Origin: Engraulis encrasicolus
Lineage: Eukaryota; Chordata; Actinopteri; Clupeiformes; Engraulidae
DNA length: 64,000 nucleotides
Assembly (NCBI RefSeq): GCF_034702125.1
Contig: NC_085878.1
Coordinates: 18,322,557 to 18,386,556, forward strand
Direction of reading: 5' to 3'
Positions within the stretch are counted from its first letter, which is position 1, and each line of letters begins with the position of its first letter. The notes beneath the pieces are model-generated. The model was not told the origin of the DNA, did no database searches, and saw only the letters and a program-made list of their open reading frames with translations. Positions 23,959-36,900 of the stretch are shown here, in pieces. The position numbers were made by a program, and so were the translations under genes.

Positions 23959-26280
23959 CTTGACACACCGGTGACTGGACAGCAGTGAGAGTGGGCACCA
24001 CCACCAAGGGTTCCACTCCGCTCAAAGACAAGGGATCATCTGTTCAAGTATTCAGTTGATCGGATTTGAAGCTTTTTCAATTGCACACATTTTGCAACTG
24101 GTGGGTTAAAAAAAAACAAAAACAAAAAAACAAAAAACGGATTACTCTGTTGGAATTGCTCATCAGAGAAGTCCATTTGATATCAGGGAAGGACATGGTA
24201 TGGAGTGGGCACTTCTGATTGGCAAGTCCAAACAGGACATTTTTGAGTTTTTGGTTGCAGAATGGACTGTTAAAACGCTTCCAGTCTGTTGAACTGACCA
24301 GCTGCAGCTCAGGTGTCTTCACCTGGAGATGTGAACCCAGACATGTTTGGTATACAACTCTTCTAGGGCCATTCAAAGGTGCTGAATTGATCAAATTATT
24401 ATTTTTTGTACATGATTTAAAAAGGCAAGTTAGTGAGGAGATTCTGGCCTGGTGGCGGGGGCTTTGTTGGTGTTTTCCATTCTGAGGCATTATGGGACAG
24501 TTTTGTCCTCAGATTTTATTTTGCCATCTTTGAATACCCCTTATACAGTTGTATACTGAAAAGGAACACTATTTGCCTTCAGGTCTTTTTTACTATGTGC
24601 AGGACAGGTGTGCACCCAGAGGTGTTTGCATGAATGGCCAGAAGGCAGGGGACTTCATCCTGGCCAGGTGAGCTCAGCCGTAGCAGGCCAAGCGTGTCTG
24701 ACCAGGCCTCTTCACCTGGAGGAACTTGGAGATGTGGACCTAGAGATGTGCAGATAACCATGGGAACCAATTCCTGTCATTTCTCACTTTAGATGACTTT
24801 GTAATGCACAAATGCATGATTTTCAGACATCCTCCCAAAACTTAAGTATGTCAATCAGGTAATACGCAAGCAGGAATGCTCAAATTGTAAAGCTTTTTTT
24901 TGTTTTTGTCTTAATGTTTTGAAAAGTTGTCTGCCAATCTTGTTTTATAAGAGTAGCGTTTAGCCAGGCAAAGCATCTTTTGGAGGTCATTGTGATGACG
25001 GGGAACCAGTTGTTCTTAAATGGAAGATCGGGTTTCTTATGTTTCTATTGGAAGATTACCGTATGTTTTATGATGAATATATTAGTTTCAACATATTTAG
25101 CATGATATGAGGCTTAGATTAACATGATGGAGCAGTGGTGTGAGGGCAAAATTGAACAACAACAACCAAACTGATAAAGCTATATTTGACCCTGAAGAGA
25201 TGGTATTCAGTGCTCAGCCTTGAGTTTTCTGTAACAACTATTTCCCGACAGACACTAAAGAATGAAGATCTCATGTTGACCTTATTTTTAATCCTCATGC
25301 CCTTTTATTTTCTCCATGATTTTTGAGGTTATTTTGACAGCATGCATTTGCAATACAAAAACTACAATACAAATAAAAGGAGAGATGAGTTTGCTAATGT
25401 TTCCCCTGCCAATTTGAAGCCACACCCTCAAACTGAAATGACGAGTTGTGGCTTAAAACGTCACTTTGGGAGACATGTCACATCTCTGGAACTTGGAGCA
25501 TCAGCTGATGTGCCGCCTATTGACCTCCTTAGAACAGTGACCAGTTTTCCTCTTTGGTGTCCATGCTTCCTGGTAGCATTTTTCTTCCAGGTTGCCAAAG
25601 GTTGAAGTATACAACCAAGTCATTTGTTTTCTGTGTGGGTGCGTGTGTGCACACATGCACCATTGTCTGGTTGGTTAAGGGTGCAATGCTATGCATTGCT
25701 GGGGTAGTGCAAATTCTGGGTTCAGAAAGTAAAGACCCTGCCACAATTTTCTTCCAACAGAGGTGACTGCATGGAGTAGCTGGTCTGTCAACCTGTCTTG
25801 ATGATTCATTAGGCACGATTGTGATGAAGCAGTCCTGCTTCTGCTAGGCAGTAGGCATGCACACTTTGCCAGTTTAATGCATTCTGGTTAGAAAATTCGA
25901 ACCACAATCCATCAAACTGGCAAATGTGCATGCCCACTGCCTAGCAAAAGCAGGACTGCTTCATCACGACCGTGTCCATTATGATCAGCCAACTGAGTGC
26001 AGGCTGGATCAAATTAGTGGCAGGAGTTTTTGCGTTGTGAACTTGGGATGGACACCTTAGGGTGGTGGTGAGCAGTGGCATGGAAGTCAAACACAAACCT
26101 CAGTCTCATTCTAGAAATGCCAAAGTAAATCCAGACGGCTCAGTTTACAAGTTTTCCCTCGAGTCTCTTTCTACTGAGTTGTGATTGATTGCATATAATC
26201 TTGTAGATGTATAACATGTTTCTGTTTGTTTAAATGACTTGTGTCATGTTTGTACTGTAAATAAATAATTACTTTTGTAG
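23959..26280 (+). other. 3' UTR of the six-finger gene
   Basis: No further exon is visible. It contains an imperfect hairpin at 25814-25974 and ends near AATAAA signals at 26260 and 26353. Confidence 0.55.
25814..25974. repeat. Long imperfect hairpin (arms about 62 bp)
   Basis: The left arm (acgattgtgatgaagcagtc ... tttgccagttt, 25814-25876) pairs with 25913-25974 (aaactggcaaatgtgc ... gcttcatcacgac). Loop about 36 bases. Either a MITE or a transcript hairpin; if the UTR extends this far the RNA could fold into it. Confidence 0.8.
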
Positions 26281-26358
26281 GACAAATGCTTCCATTTAAC
26301 CAGATGTATTAATCCATATGGATCAAGAATGTCAAGATATTCACTGCTTCAGAATAAA
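26260..26358 (+). terminator. Candidate polyadenylation signals of the six-finger gene
   Basis: AATAAA at 26260-26265 (within gtaaataaataattac) and another at 26353-26358. Either could end the transcript. Confidence 0.5.
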
Positions 26359-26359
26359 C

Positions 26360-28340
26360 TGTCATTACTCAACCTAAAACAATGTGTATTGACATCCCTT
26401 GGAAGTTGACAAAATAAGTTGACCTTAGACTGAAATGCACATCAGACATGAAAATAGTCTATTAGCGTCAGATCACTGGCATTCCCCAACAAGTTTGAAA
26501 GCATAAGTCTTCTGGCGTGTTTTATTTGGTAATTTGAGAATTAAAGGTGGAAAAAGCATTAAAATACTCCATAAAATGTGACCGGAGCCATGCTTTGCTA
26601 CAAACACTGTTGTGGAATATCAGTGAACACTTGGTGAGCTGCACATTCGTATTAAAACATATTTAGGGTGTTTTTTAACAACAGATTATGGACATGCCCA
26701 TAGGCAGCCACTCTAAAGCTGGTTGAGACAAAATCCAAATTATCCAAACAACAGAGACAGCAGCAAACATTAAAAGAAAACGATGAGGGGGGTGCTGTAA
26801 ATCTGCAGACAACTTAAGAAAGGGGCTTAATGTGCAAAATAGTGCTTTTGTCCTTTAAAATGGTTTGGGCAGGTCATCTAGTTTAGGATATGGCGTTGAC
26901 CACAATGAGGTAGGCTACTCTGAGATGGTCGCTTGTTGGATACCATCTCTGGCCTACGCAAATACCAGCACTCAAATAGTTCTCATCCAAATCCTGTCCT
27001 ATGGACAGGATAGCACAATAATAGTAAAAATAACAATAATAATTTATATGTGACATGGCACCTTTCATGACCCCAAGGTCACCTTACAAAAAATGTTGTT
27101 GTTGTTAATAAAGAGGCCTACATCACTTCCTCTGTATTCGATGTAGCCTATGCACCTGGCTTATTGTTGTGCCCTGATTGAATAAATTAAACTTACTTTA
27201 AACTTAAATTAAACACACACGAGACGAGCGACTTTGTTGATACTTGGGTTGAAATACTACTTTCTGCAGTTACTTTTGGAACATCTGGTGAAACCAAGGA
27301 GGTCTACATGTGAAACTTTTGCGACACCTACTGTTCTACATTGAGAACTGCCTCAATCCTGCGATGGAATGCATAGAAAACGTCTGATCGTTTTCTTTGT
27401 TCACGACCTTCTCTTACGGCTTAAGTACATTTTTTGATCATATTAATTTTGTTGGGTTGTAGCTAATTAATGTCTATAAACTAGCTCGCCTCTCATAGTA
27501 GGAATAGCTAGGATATTCCATTTTTTTTCTGTGTAGGTTCATGTTTTTTCTGTCTTAAAGGGACACTGTGCAGGAAATGGTCAAAAAATGGGCTGCCTAT
27601 TGCCAAATTTGATCTTTACATGAAAGTTTACTAAGTATTTAGGCCTAACTAATATTTTCTAGTGTGGTCGAAGTACAGTCATTTTTTTAGGCTAAAAATG
27701 GCTATTTTTGGAAATTCAAAATGGCGGGCAATGGAGAAGATCCCCCTTTTCAGGTATGAAAAGTGAAAATTTTCCAGTCATAATGAATACTTCGAATTTG
27801 ATGCTGGTGGTAAGTATTCATGAAAAAGGTAATAGGCCTATTAGTGAATGGGCAGCATGAATTCTGGAAATAAATAACTAAAAATCCCACACAGTGTCCC
27901 TTTTTAAAAAAAAGTCTCAAAGGAAAATAAACCATTAAATCTTTGGGAGCATCAAGTGTTGCGGACCTTTATTTTCTTTTCAGTTATCTTACGTTTGGTC
28001 CAGCACCTGTGCTGATGTGCGCGCAGTCTTTTATTATTTTTTTATTTTTTTTTAAGTCTCAAACACGGAATTCGATTATTTTCACAACAGAAATCAAATT
28101 ATGATTTTGATATTTAGTAGGGAAAAAAGCTTCTAACCAAGAGGTTTTTTGTTTAGGGGAAAAAAAAACTGTTTCAGTCCTTACAGCTGCTCTTTACTGT
28201 GGTGATATCCTGTTTTTTCTGTGGAAACCATCAGTTCATGTGAGTTGCCCCTCTTTTGCTGCTATTAGGCTACATGCTCTTGCTTAATTGTTAATTAAAT
28301 ATGTAGGATGTAACTATTTGCTTTGTGTACTCACCTTACA
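26360..28340. other. Intergenic region or upstream intron
   Basis: No supported gene. Holds the MITE 27559-27901 and, at 27945-28030, a fragment of the ~170-bp retroposon family described at 39615 and 62586 (ttgcggacc ... gtccagcacctgtgctgatgtgcgcgc). Confidence 0.5.
27559..27901. mobile_element. ~345-bp MITE with AGGGACACTGTG ends
   Basis: Ends agggacactgtg and cacagtgtccct are inverted. The left flank is TTAA; the right flank is a T/A-rich run containing TTAA two bases away. A second copy in the opposite orientation is at 49983-50341. Confidence 0.8.
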
Positions 28341-28351
28341 ATGTTTTACAG

Positions 28352-28406
28352 GGCCTACAGGAGAACTGTCATGGTAAGTCCCCACAGCTTCTTACTGTAG
28401 TTTTTC

Positions 28407-28455
<49 letters not shown>

Positions 28456-30317
28456 TTTCGCTTCTACCATTAGGTGGTCATTCAGATTGAGCCAGAAAGC
28501 AGTGTCCTTGAGCCCAAAGATGGAAGTGCCCAGGGGTGACTTTCTCAAAAGAGAAGTTGTTAGCCTGTTAGCAACTAAGGTAGTTGCCAATGGGAAAATG
28601 CATTGAAAACAACAAAAGTAGCTAATGAAGTAAGCAACTCTGGTTTCGAGAAATCCACCCCAGGACAAAATCACAGTTCTACAGCACAAGATCTCTGAGC
28701 TGGAGAACAAGGAAATGTCCTACAAGACAAGGGTTAGTCCACCTAGCAGGTATAGGGTTGATTTAGAGTTCACATCAATTTAGAAAGGCACTGTGTGTGT
28801 GTGTGTGTGTGCGTGTGCGTGTGCGTGTGCGCGTGCGCATGACTGTGTAATGTTTCTTTTCTTTTTTTTCGCGAAATCAGCATGCAAATACACACAACTA
28901 AAAAAACACAGTTTATTTTTGTCTTGACAGATTGCTTCACTGGAAACAACCGCCCACAAAAGACTGGCAAGCAAATTTTATTGTATGCTGTATTGCACTA
29001 CATGTTTAAAATCCATTCAAATCTGTTGCGCATTTTCTTTTACGTTTCCTCTTTTTATTGACACAGATGAAGTCATCAGCTTTACACAGACAGCTTGTGC
29101 ACAAAAGTGATGAGGTCTTTTTCCTCCATCATAGGTATGGCATATGTTTCTGTTGTCATTGCCATTTCAATTTGACTATTTGCCAGACACTTTCCTCAAA
29201 TTAGTTTTTGCATTTTATGATGTCAATCTCACTTGCTTGTAGGCATTTGCACTGTAAGTCTTATTTAGTGGATACTAATTTTCAGTTTTCAGTCAGTTAA
29301 ATATCTACAAGATTACATAAACACACTGTAATGTAGGTCTACATTTCAAACACATAGCACATCCTTATTTCCAACCCTTATCATAACCATGTATATAAAT
29401 AATGTATATGAAATGTACATAATGTTCCAAATGGTCACAGTGTTGCATTGTTTATGGAAGGATTACTCAAACACAATGTAGACACTTGACCATTGAACTT
29501 TCTCCACACGCAGGCTTATGGAGAGCATGAAGAGGGTAGCTGTGATGAGGGGAACCCGTTTGGTCCCCCTGCCTCTTCACTGCCCTAGCCAGAAGTCCAA
29601 ATATTGAAGAGGTCAGTTGCTAACATCCACTTGATTGCCACCCTTTTCCTGCATGCTCTCTGAACTTTAGTTTAGTTTTTCTTTTACGTTACTAAGAGTA
29701 GCAGAGGTCAGCAAGTGTCATATCTTTTAACAAATTATCACACTCCTGCCTTGTGCTCGTGATCAGTCTGCCCTCATCTGCATAAAGCTATTGCAAGCAT
29801 ATTAATTTTGTTCATTTTTGTTTCTCATCCTTAGTGAGAGACACCTGGAATAACATTTTAACCAGAACTCGCCTTTACGTGGTAAGTTGGAGTAGTTTGC
29901 TTTCTCGACCTGAAATGTTGCTTACAGCCAGGGCTGTAGATAAATAAACATTTATTCACATTTCTCATCACCGGCCAATTTGGTTAGTAGATGTTAAATC
30001 TTACTAGACAAACATACACTACCTATCAGTCAAAGTGGCTTGTAAATTTTCTTCTCTACCAGTCAAACAGAATTTGTTGGCCAAGTGTTAATTTAGAGCC
30101 CAGCTTACAGCTGCTGTATATCATCTAATAATAGCTATGGCATTGTATGAGTTAACACAGGATTCTTTCAATTTCCAATGTTCTTAACACATGCTTTGTC
30201 CATCCACAGATTCCTGAGGAGAGAGGGGATGTTGCCCCGAAGATTCATCCGTCCTTTTCAAGTTTCTTTGAGTTGCAATTGCACTGTATTACTTTATTTA
30301 TTTTTTATTTATTTTAA
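28352..30317 (+). CDS. Putative coiled-coil gene, small exons, probably partial or decaying
   Basis: Six candidate exons with consensus junctions and one continuous frame: 28352-28373, 28474-28530 + 28664-28732 (one exon interrupted by a MITE), 29067-29134, 29514-29611, 29835-29881 and 30210-30317. The product includes IQIEPESSVLEPKDG, then DKITVLQHKISELENKEMSY (heptad-like, Leu/Ile spaced) and HHRLMESMKRVAVMRGTR. An in-frame TGA occurs at 29605-29607; if it is the true stop, the last two exons are UTR, although both stay open in the same frame. No start exon was found upstream. The family is not recognised, and a pseudogene is equally possible. Confidence 0.42.
28409..28454. repeat. (GT)n microsatellite
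   Basis: About 23 GT units in the candidate intron, just before the acceptor at 28473. Confidence 0.95.
28531..28663. mobile_element. 133-bp MITE inserted in an exon
   Basis: Ends caggggtgactttctc and gagaaatccaccccag are inverted repeats; the interior has gttgccaatgggaaaatgca. Removing exactly 28531-28663 joins GCC to GAC and restores one open frame across both sides. No target duplication is evident. Confidence 0.65.
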
Positions 30318-30435
30318 AAAAGCTAAAATTAAGCAATTTGTATAGTAGTGATATCCTTCAATTAGACAAGAGGTTTGCCTTCTTCGTGCATTCATGGGTA
30401 GATGTGCAGTCCAAAGTCTTCACAGAAAATTCAGG

Positions 30436-30441
30436 TTTATT
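30436..30441 (-). terminator. wdr76: Candidate wdr76 (copy A) polyadenylation signal
   Basis: AATAAA on the minus strand, about 250 bases after the stop. The same hexamer is kept in copy B at 54100-54105. Confidence 0.5.
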
Positions 30442-30693
30442 ATTGCTCAGCACAAAATACAGAAATACAAAAAACTGTAAAAATGTTAGCTGCAAAACGG
30501 CAAACAGGACAGATTTCAGGCAACTAGACATAATGAAAATGGAAACTTAGAAAGTTTCAAATAATTTGAAGTGGTTGCCGTGGCTCACACTGTCCACTCA
30601 AAATAAAGTCATACAGGCCCAAACAAGCCTGTCTTTTATATTTAAAAATCAATTAAATAGTAAATTACACAATATTAAAAAGGTGCAGGTGGT

Positions 30694-30946
30694 TTATGTA
30701 AAGACATGGAGCCTGGAACGGGAATTTCCCCCAAGCAGTGCAAACCTGGTGGGGTGGAATGCCACAATGTTACACGCGCCTGTCGCCATTTCGTGTGGGA
30801 TTTCGAATGTATGGAGCAGCTCGCCACTCTCGTGGAAAACTTTAATTCTGGGTGGCGATCCAATGCAGCCCACAGCAAAGCAGTCATCCTGTTTGGGGTC
30901 CCACATGGCCTGGATATTGGGCCAGCTTTTAACAAGGTTGGAGTGC
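30694..30946 (-). CDS. wdr76: wdr76-A last coding exon
   Basis: Completes a Pro codon, then reads HSNLVKSWPNIQAMWDPKQ... and FHPTRFALLGGNS, ending RLHVFT and TAA. Matches the WDR76 C-terminus. Acceptor gtcgacag|gcac. Confidence 0.93.
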
Positions 30947-33900
30947 CTGTCGACAACGCAAATACACAATGATCATGCTCATCAATGTGTTCACACTAAA
31001 AACAGCTACATGCATACAAAGGGAAAGTGCCACAACTAGTACTAATACACTGGCACTGATAAACATTCTACAATCAATGTGTTCAGCTATTTAGAGTGTT
31101 CATGCTCTTTCATATGTATTGCTGATTCGAAGGGGCATGATTGAGTCACAAGACAAAACGCTGTTAACTCAATCTACTGCAACAGACCAATTTGATTCAC
31201 ATGTACATTTTGTTGTTCTGACTTGAACCGAAGCCAAACTATTCCATGGCATTCTTCAACCTAAATACTGCTGAATTGGCTGTACTGTAGTTTGGTTTTT
31301 ACTAATACGGAACTGCCCATAGATAAAATCACAAGCTTGCAGGGGTTTCAGGACAGTGTCCTGCTTGCCTGGAACACTCACGGGATGGTGGTGATGAGGG
31401 GTGGTGAAGAGATCATCTGTGATGTGTCAAACACCCTGAGGAACACCAAGGACAACCAGTCAAGTACGAAACAGATAAATAAACAACATTAACAATGATG
31501 TAGCATGGTGTAATTACATCTAATTAATCAAGTATATTCCTAAAAACATAAATCATCCAATTTCTGTAGTAACAATAAGCAAATGTATATACAGTACTGT
31601 ATAAGGGGTTTGACATTTTGTGGCATATGCCAAGTAGACAGCCATTTAGCTGTATTCTCACATGTTCTGTACACACACACACACACACACACACACCTGA
31701 GTGTGTCATCATTGCAGGTACCAAGTACTCGGTTTCCTGTGTCAGGAGAGAAGTAGGCACCGCTTACAAAAGCCTCCCCCCTCAGGTCCGACACAGCCTG
31801 GTTGGACTCCTTCTTCAGGTACCGTACATCATGAATACGGACCCCACTGCAAACACACAACCACACTCAATGAGCCCCTTTATATGCACATCGATAAACC
31901 GTTTATAATAATGGGTTTATTGCAGTTATCGGTTTATGAGAAATCCGATTCGCACAGGTAGGTTTTTGGCTAATAAACTGATTTCTCAAGACATGTATCC
32001 AGCATAATCGGGTTATAATCAGGTTATTGACATTCTAGAATGATAAGTAGCAAATCACATGCCTTGAATTTCTGTTTCATTTCGTACTCTTGAGTGGAAC
32101 ACATGCAACCGACAGACTGCATGTAAACGACAATGAACACTTTACTCCAATAACCAGTTTATTCCAATAACCCGATTACTAATGTAAACAGGCTCAGCTT
32201 TTACACTTAACACCTCTAGTAGTACACCAATACCCAGGCAGGGTCATGTTATGCCATTAGGCAGACTGGGGCTGAAGGACTGATGAACTACACAAAATCA
32301 ACACAACACAATTCCAAGTCAATAATACTTCTGTGACATCAGCCTGTCCTGTTAGGAAGCAACACTGATTGCAAAGACAACCACTGACTGATTTTCATTT
32401 GACATGGGTGATGTACAATACCCCACCTGAGGGATTCTTGAGATGAGGGGCAAAACATGTCCGATGTGCGATTTTATCACAGCTTGCCTATATAGTAAAA
32501 TTATAAAGTTTTAGCAGATCTACACAAGGACTCTGTAATCATCCATAATTTGGTTGGCAAAATGATTTTGGCACTGGAACATGTTATTTTTCATGATGGC
32601 TTTTTCATTTTTTTTTAAAGTACATCTCTTTCTGGTCACCCTATCAACAACTCAATACAGACTAAGACTCAGCAGGATCTAAGAGGTTCAGGAGCTTTAG
32701 GACGGTGGGCCACACACTTCATGGTTGGTCATTGTGCTGATTTTCTGAAGAGGTGCGAGTGATTCAGTGATTAAGTATGACACCTGATCTGAGCTCGTTG
32801 AAATACAAATGGGGAGTTTTGAAGAGACAAACTAGGCATCAGGCTGCAGTGTACTCACTTTTGCACTTTACTCTATGCATATTTTGGAAATAACTTGTGT
32901 GTTTTTTAAAATATTAATCAAAATGTACTCATTATTACTGAGCACTGTAACTACATAGGGAAGAAATATGTAGCAAGGAAAAACATAAACCATGGTTACA
33001 CATACTTGATCCCAGCTGCCAAAAAGTACATCCGGTGTACAGGATGAACGTGGACACAGCGCATAATCTTCTTTGAGAAGGGATCCATAGCATAGAAAGA
33101 CTCATGTGATGACCTGTGGAAACATGGGTCAACACAAAAACACAAATACACACATGTCTTTGTTTACACACACGTCTGCTTTAAATGAGAGGAGTGTACT
33201 TTAAAGGGGAAAAAAGAAAATTGTCATACGTTCGAGTGCGCATGTCGCAGATGGTAACACGTCCCCATTTGTTTCCTAAGAGTAATGTGGTGCAGTCGTC
33301 CGACAAGAAATCAAAGCTCCTCACGTCCTTAAAACGGCACACCTACGACCATCGAGAAGAAAATCATTTGAAATTAGGGCTTCTCTACATCAATTCCATT
33401 TATTCAAATAATTAAAATAATTTTATATTTCACATTCTTGAAAATACACTGTAATTCATATGAATTGAGTCACTAAGAAATATGACTGACTAGTAATTGA
33501 AACATTACCTATAGAAGGCACACTACAGTGTGTGCAGAATTATTAGGCAAACAAGTTTTTGCACCATATCATCCATTTTATGCATATTTATATATGATGA
33601 GAAGTTGCTATCCAACACACTTACAAAGCCATCAGGGTCACAAGAAATAGAACTTTTATATATATATATAAATATAACATTTAGAAGAATTAAGAGGTGA
33701 AACCACCAGAAAAGTATTATCCTGCAGTGCTGTCATATTCCAAAACTAAAATCTACATTGAGTGTCCCACTCAAAGACATGGCCAAGGTAAAAAAAAAAA
33801 AAGGCACACACCAGATAGCCACTAAACAAGAAAATGAAGTCAAGACTGGGTCAAGAAGTATCTGAAGACAGTTTTCAAAGGTATTATGAACTGATGAAAG

Positions 33901-36900
33901 TGAATCTTGATACAACACGAAACTGAACAGGGTGGATGAACCAATCCGTAATAGATACAGAGCTTCATTCAGACGCCAGCAATATGGAGGTTAGGATAGG
34001 CCCTACTCTGGTATGATGTAGTATCATTACAGATGGACAAGCTGACACCAAAATACATACAATCGTTATTTATGGACTTGAGCTACGTCATCGTCACGAG
34101 GTGACAACCTTGGCATTAACTCTCGGCAAAGATGAGGCTAGTGCAAGGGGTTTCACACATTAAAATAAGCCGCCTGGCGGTCTTAAGACGAGGAAGTACG
34201 TAGAACAGCCATTTTGGAATTGTGCCCTGGGAACTACTAGGACTTCTTTAATTTTGAGACCTGACATTTTTTGGTGGGCTCTGTTTTTCGACCTTCAGCA
34301 ACATCAGTCATAGTTTCCTGAACAACTGAAGCACTTTAAGGCAGGCATACACTGTGCGATATTTTCAATCATGGGTATTAGAGCCTCCGCATATAGGCTC
34401 CGACAAAGTCCTGAGCACTGCTCCGCAAAAGTTAGATTCCATTGTTTTCAATAAAACTCCGCACACTGGCGCTGATGTCCACTGACATTCGCAGATGTCG
34501 GCTAGCGTTTACAGACAAGCTCTATTTTGTCGGCGCCGCCCATTGACAATCAATGCTATGTTCGCGTGAAACTGGGTTTGGGGGTCAGAAATAGGGATGC
34601 AAATTATCGATTAATTCATTAATCATTTGATAGCCTTATCGATCGAGTTACGATTAATTGATAAGCGACGTTTTTCCCCCCGAAATCTCAATGCTTCTCG
34701 AAAAAAAAACTACTACATCTAAAAATTTTAATTAAAACTTGAGATAAAATACCACATTCAAACTAGATTGCATTCTCACAGAAAATGCTGGAAGCGGGCT
34801 TGCCTTTTGGGGCAGAGATGAAACAAAGTACTATTGAGAAAACAAAGCTAAAAGAGATCTTGGAAAAAATCCATCCACCCAGTCAGAAGTTATGGGCCAA
34901 ACAATTCAGCCATCTTGGATTCAGCCATCTTGAAAGTGTTGTAGCTCTGCGTTTTGGGGATATACTACATGACATACATGGTATTTTAAGTTGGCTAAGG
35001 AACACTGCATATGATATAATTTTGAAAATCAACATGGCTTCGAGCGGGATTCGAACTCACAACCTCCATATCTGTAATCCAGCCCCTTTGCCATTGATAT
35101 TAAATGACATACAATACATGATATTTGAAGTTGGCTAAGGAACACTGCATATGATATAATTTTGAAAATCAACATGGCTTCGACTGGGGTTCGAACCCCC
35201 AACCTCCATATCTGTAATTCAGCACATTTGCCATTGATACTAAATGACAACCATGGCATTTTAAGTTGGCCAAGGAACACTGCATATGATATAATTTTGA
35301 AAATCAACATGGCTTCGTGTGGGGTTCGAACTCTCAACCTCCATATCTGTAATCCAGCACATTTGCCATTGATACTAAATGACATACATGGTATTTTAAG
35401 TTGGCTAAGGAACACTGCATATGATATAATTTTGAAAATCAACATGGCTTCGAGCGGGATTCGAACTCACAACCTCCATATCTGAAATCCAGCCCCTTTG
35501 CCATTGATATTAAATGACATACAATACATGATATTTGAAGTTGGCTAAGGAACACTGCATATGATATAATTTTGAAAATCAACATGGCTTCGGGTGGGGT
35601 TCGAACCCTCAACCTCCATATCTCTAATCTAGCAGCATTCCCATTGAGCCAAGCAGCTGGCTGTCATGCACAGTCCAGCAAGACTATATCACATTGAGCT
35701 GAACAATAGACTTCTAGAATGGTTGCTTGCACCTGCTCGTTAAGAATAGAATGTTGAGACAGTGACAGTTGAGATGGAACCCTATATTGGCAGCACCTGT
35801 TCTGATTGACTGTATGGCAGTTAGTATTGTGCTCTAAGCAGAGAACAGAATGAGACCCATTTTTTTGTCTTTACAAGATCGTTGTAAAAAAACTAAAAGG
35901 AGTTGGCACGTGTCCTTACCACAGATCGGAGTCATGTATGTGATCTCTCTAACAGTCTTTGAATGAAGTTTATAGGTTAAACGGTTCAGGCACAAATGGA
36001 CCTCTTGTGGGACATGCGCTGATCTCTTGAAAAAGGCACTTTTGGGAAGACTGGAAACCTCCATAGACCCAGCCCTGTCGTTTTTAAAACACCTGCCATT
36101 TAAAAAGTAATGGGAGTTGGGAGATGAAACTTTGACAATTTGGAGACATCCCATAGAGCTCGCCAACAACGCGTCAACTAAACTTCTAGGTGAAAGTGTT
36201 GATGTTTTATGACCGAAAAAGCATCCTACACTCTAATCTCTAGAGTGGCGGAACCTTGGTTCATGAAGGTTCTACCGTGGTTTTCAATGGGGACCCAAGC
36301 TTGCACAAAATCGCCAAAAACGGGAAAACGACAAGAGACACGGACAAGCCTATTAATATACATGATCTCCAAGCCGAGCCGGTCGTTTTAGTGTTTGAAC
36401 GGTGTCTCTATCTCGAAAGGCCTAGGAGGAGATCCATTTTCTATTTTTACTGCCCTACACAAGAACGATAATAAAGTAATAAAGAAACAGGACTTAGAGA
36501 TTACTATAATCGGGCCTTGCTCTGCAAGGTCCTTGCTCCGCAAACCCGCTTAATAATTAACAGGACTTAGAGATTACTAGAATCGGGCCTTGCTCTGCAA
36601 GGGCCTTGCTCTTGCTCTAATTAATTCTATTTCAATTCTTTAATCCAAACGTGATTTAAATATTCACACTATTCACACCCCTCTTCACACATACTCTTCA
36701 CATGGCCATTTCACCTCGGTCTCTTGTCAGTTGACTTGTCGATTAATTGTGATTAATGTTTTTAATCGATTAATGCATTGATCGATTAAAGTTGAATTTT
36801 AATTTTAATCGATTAATCCTTTGCATCCCTAGTCAGAAAGTGCTGTCGGAGCCAATGTGCGGAGGCCCCTCGCTTCCAACAATCTGTGGGAACTTTCACT

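Noticed and set aside
27236..27310. A possible extra upstream exon of the coiled-coil gene (ctgcag|ttactt...aaggag|gtctac)
   Set aside because: Splice-like ends exist, but the frame link and similarity are too weak to support it.
30566..31039. Plus-strand frame of 157 codons and its neighbours
   Set aside because: Antisense of the last wdr76 exon and its intron; the minus strand carries the conserved WD40 sequence.
34785..35485. Frames with repeated GIRTHNLHICNPA wording
   Set aside because: They are translations of the tRNA-like tandem units, not a protein repeat.
34990..35660. Cluster of functional tRNA genes
   Set aside because: B-box-like motifs are clear, but complete cloverleaf stems and A-box spacing could not be shown in each unit; they look SINE-derived.
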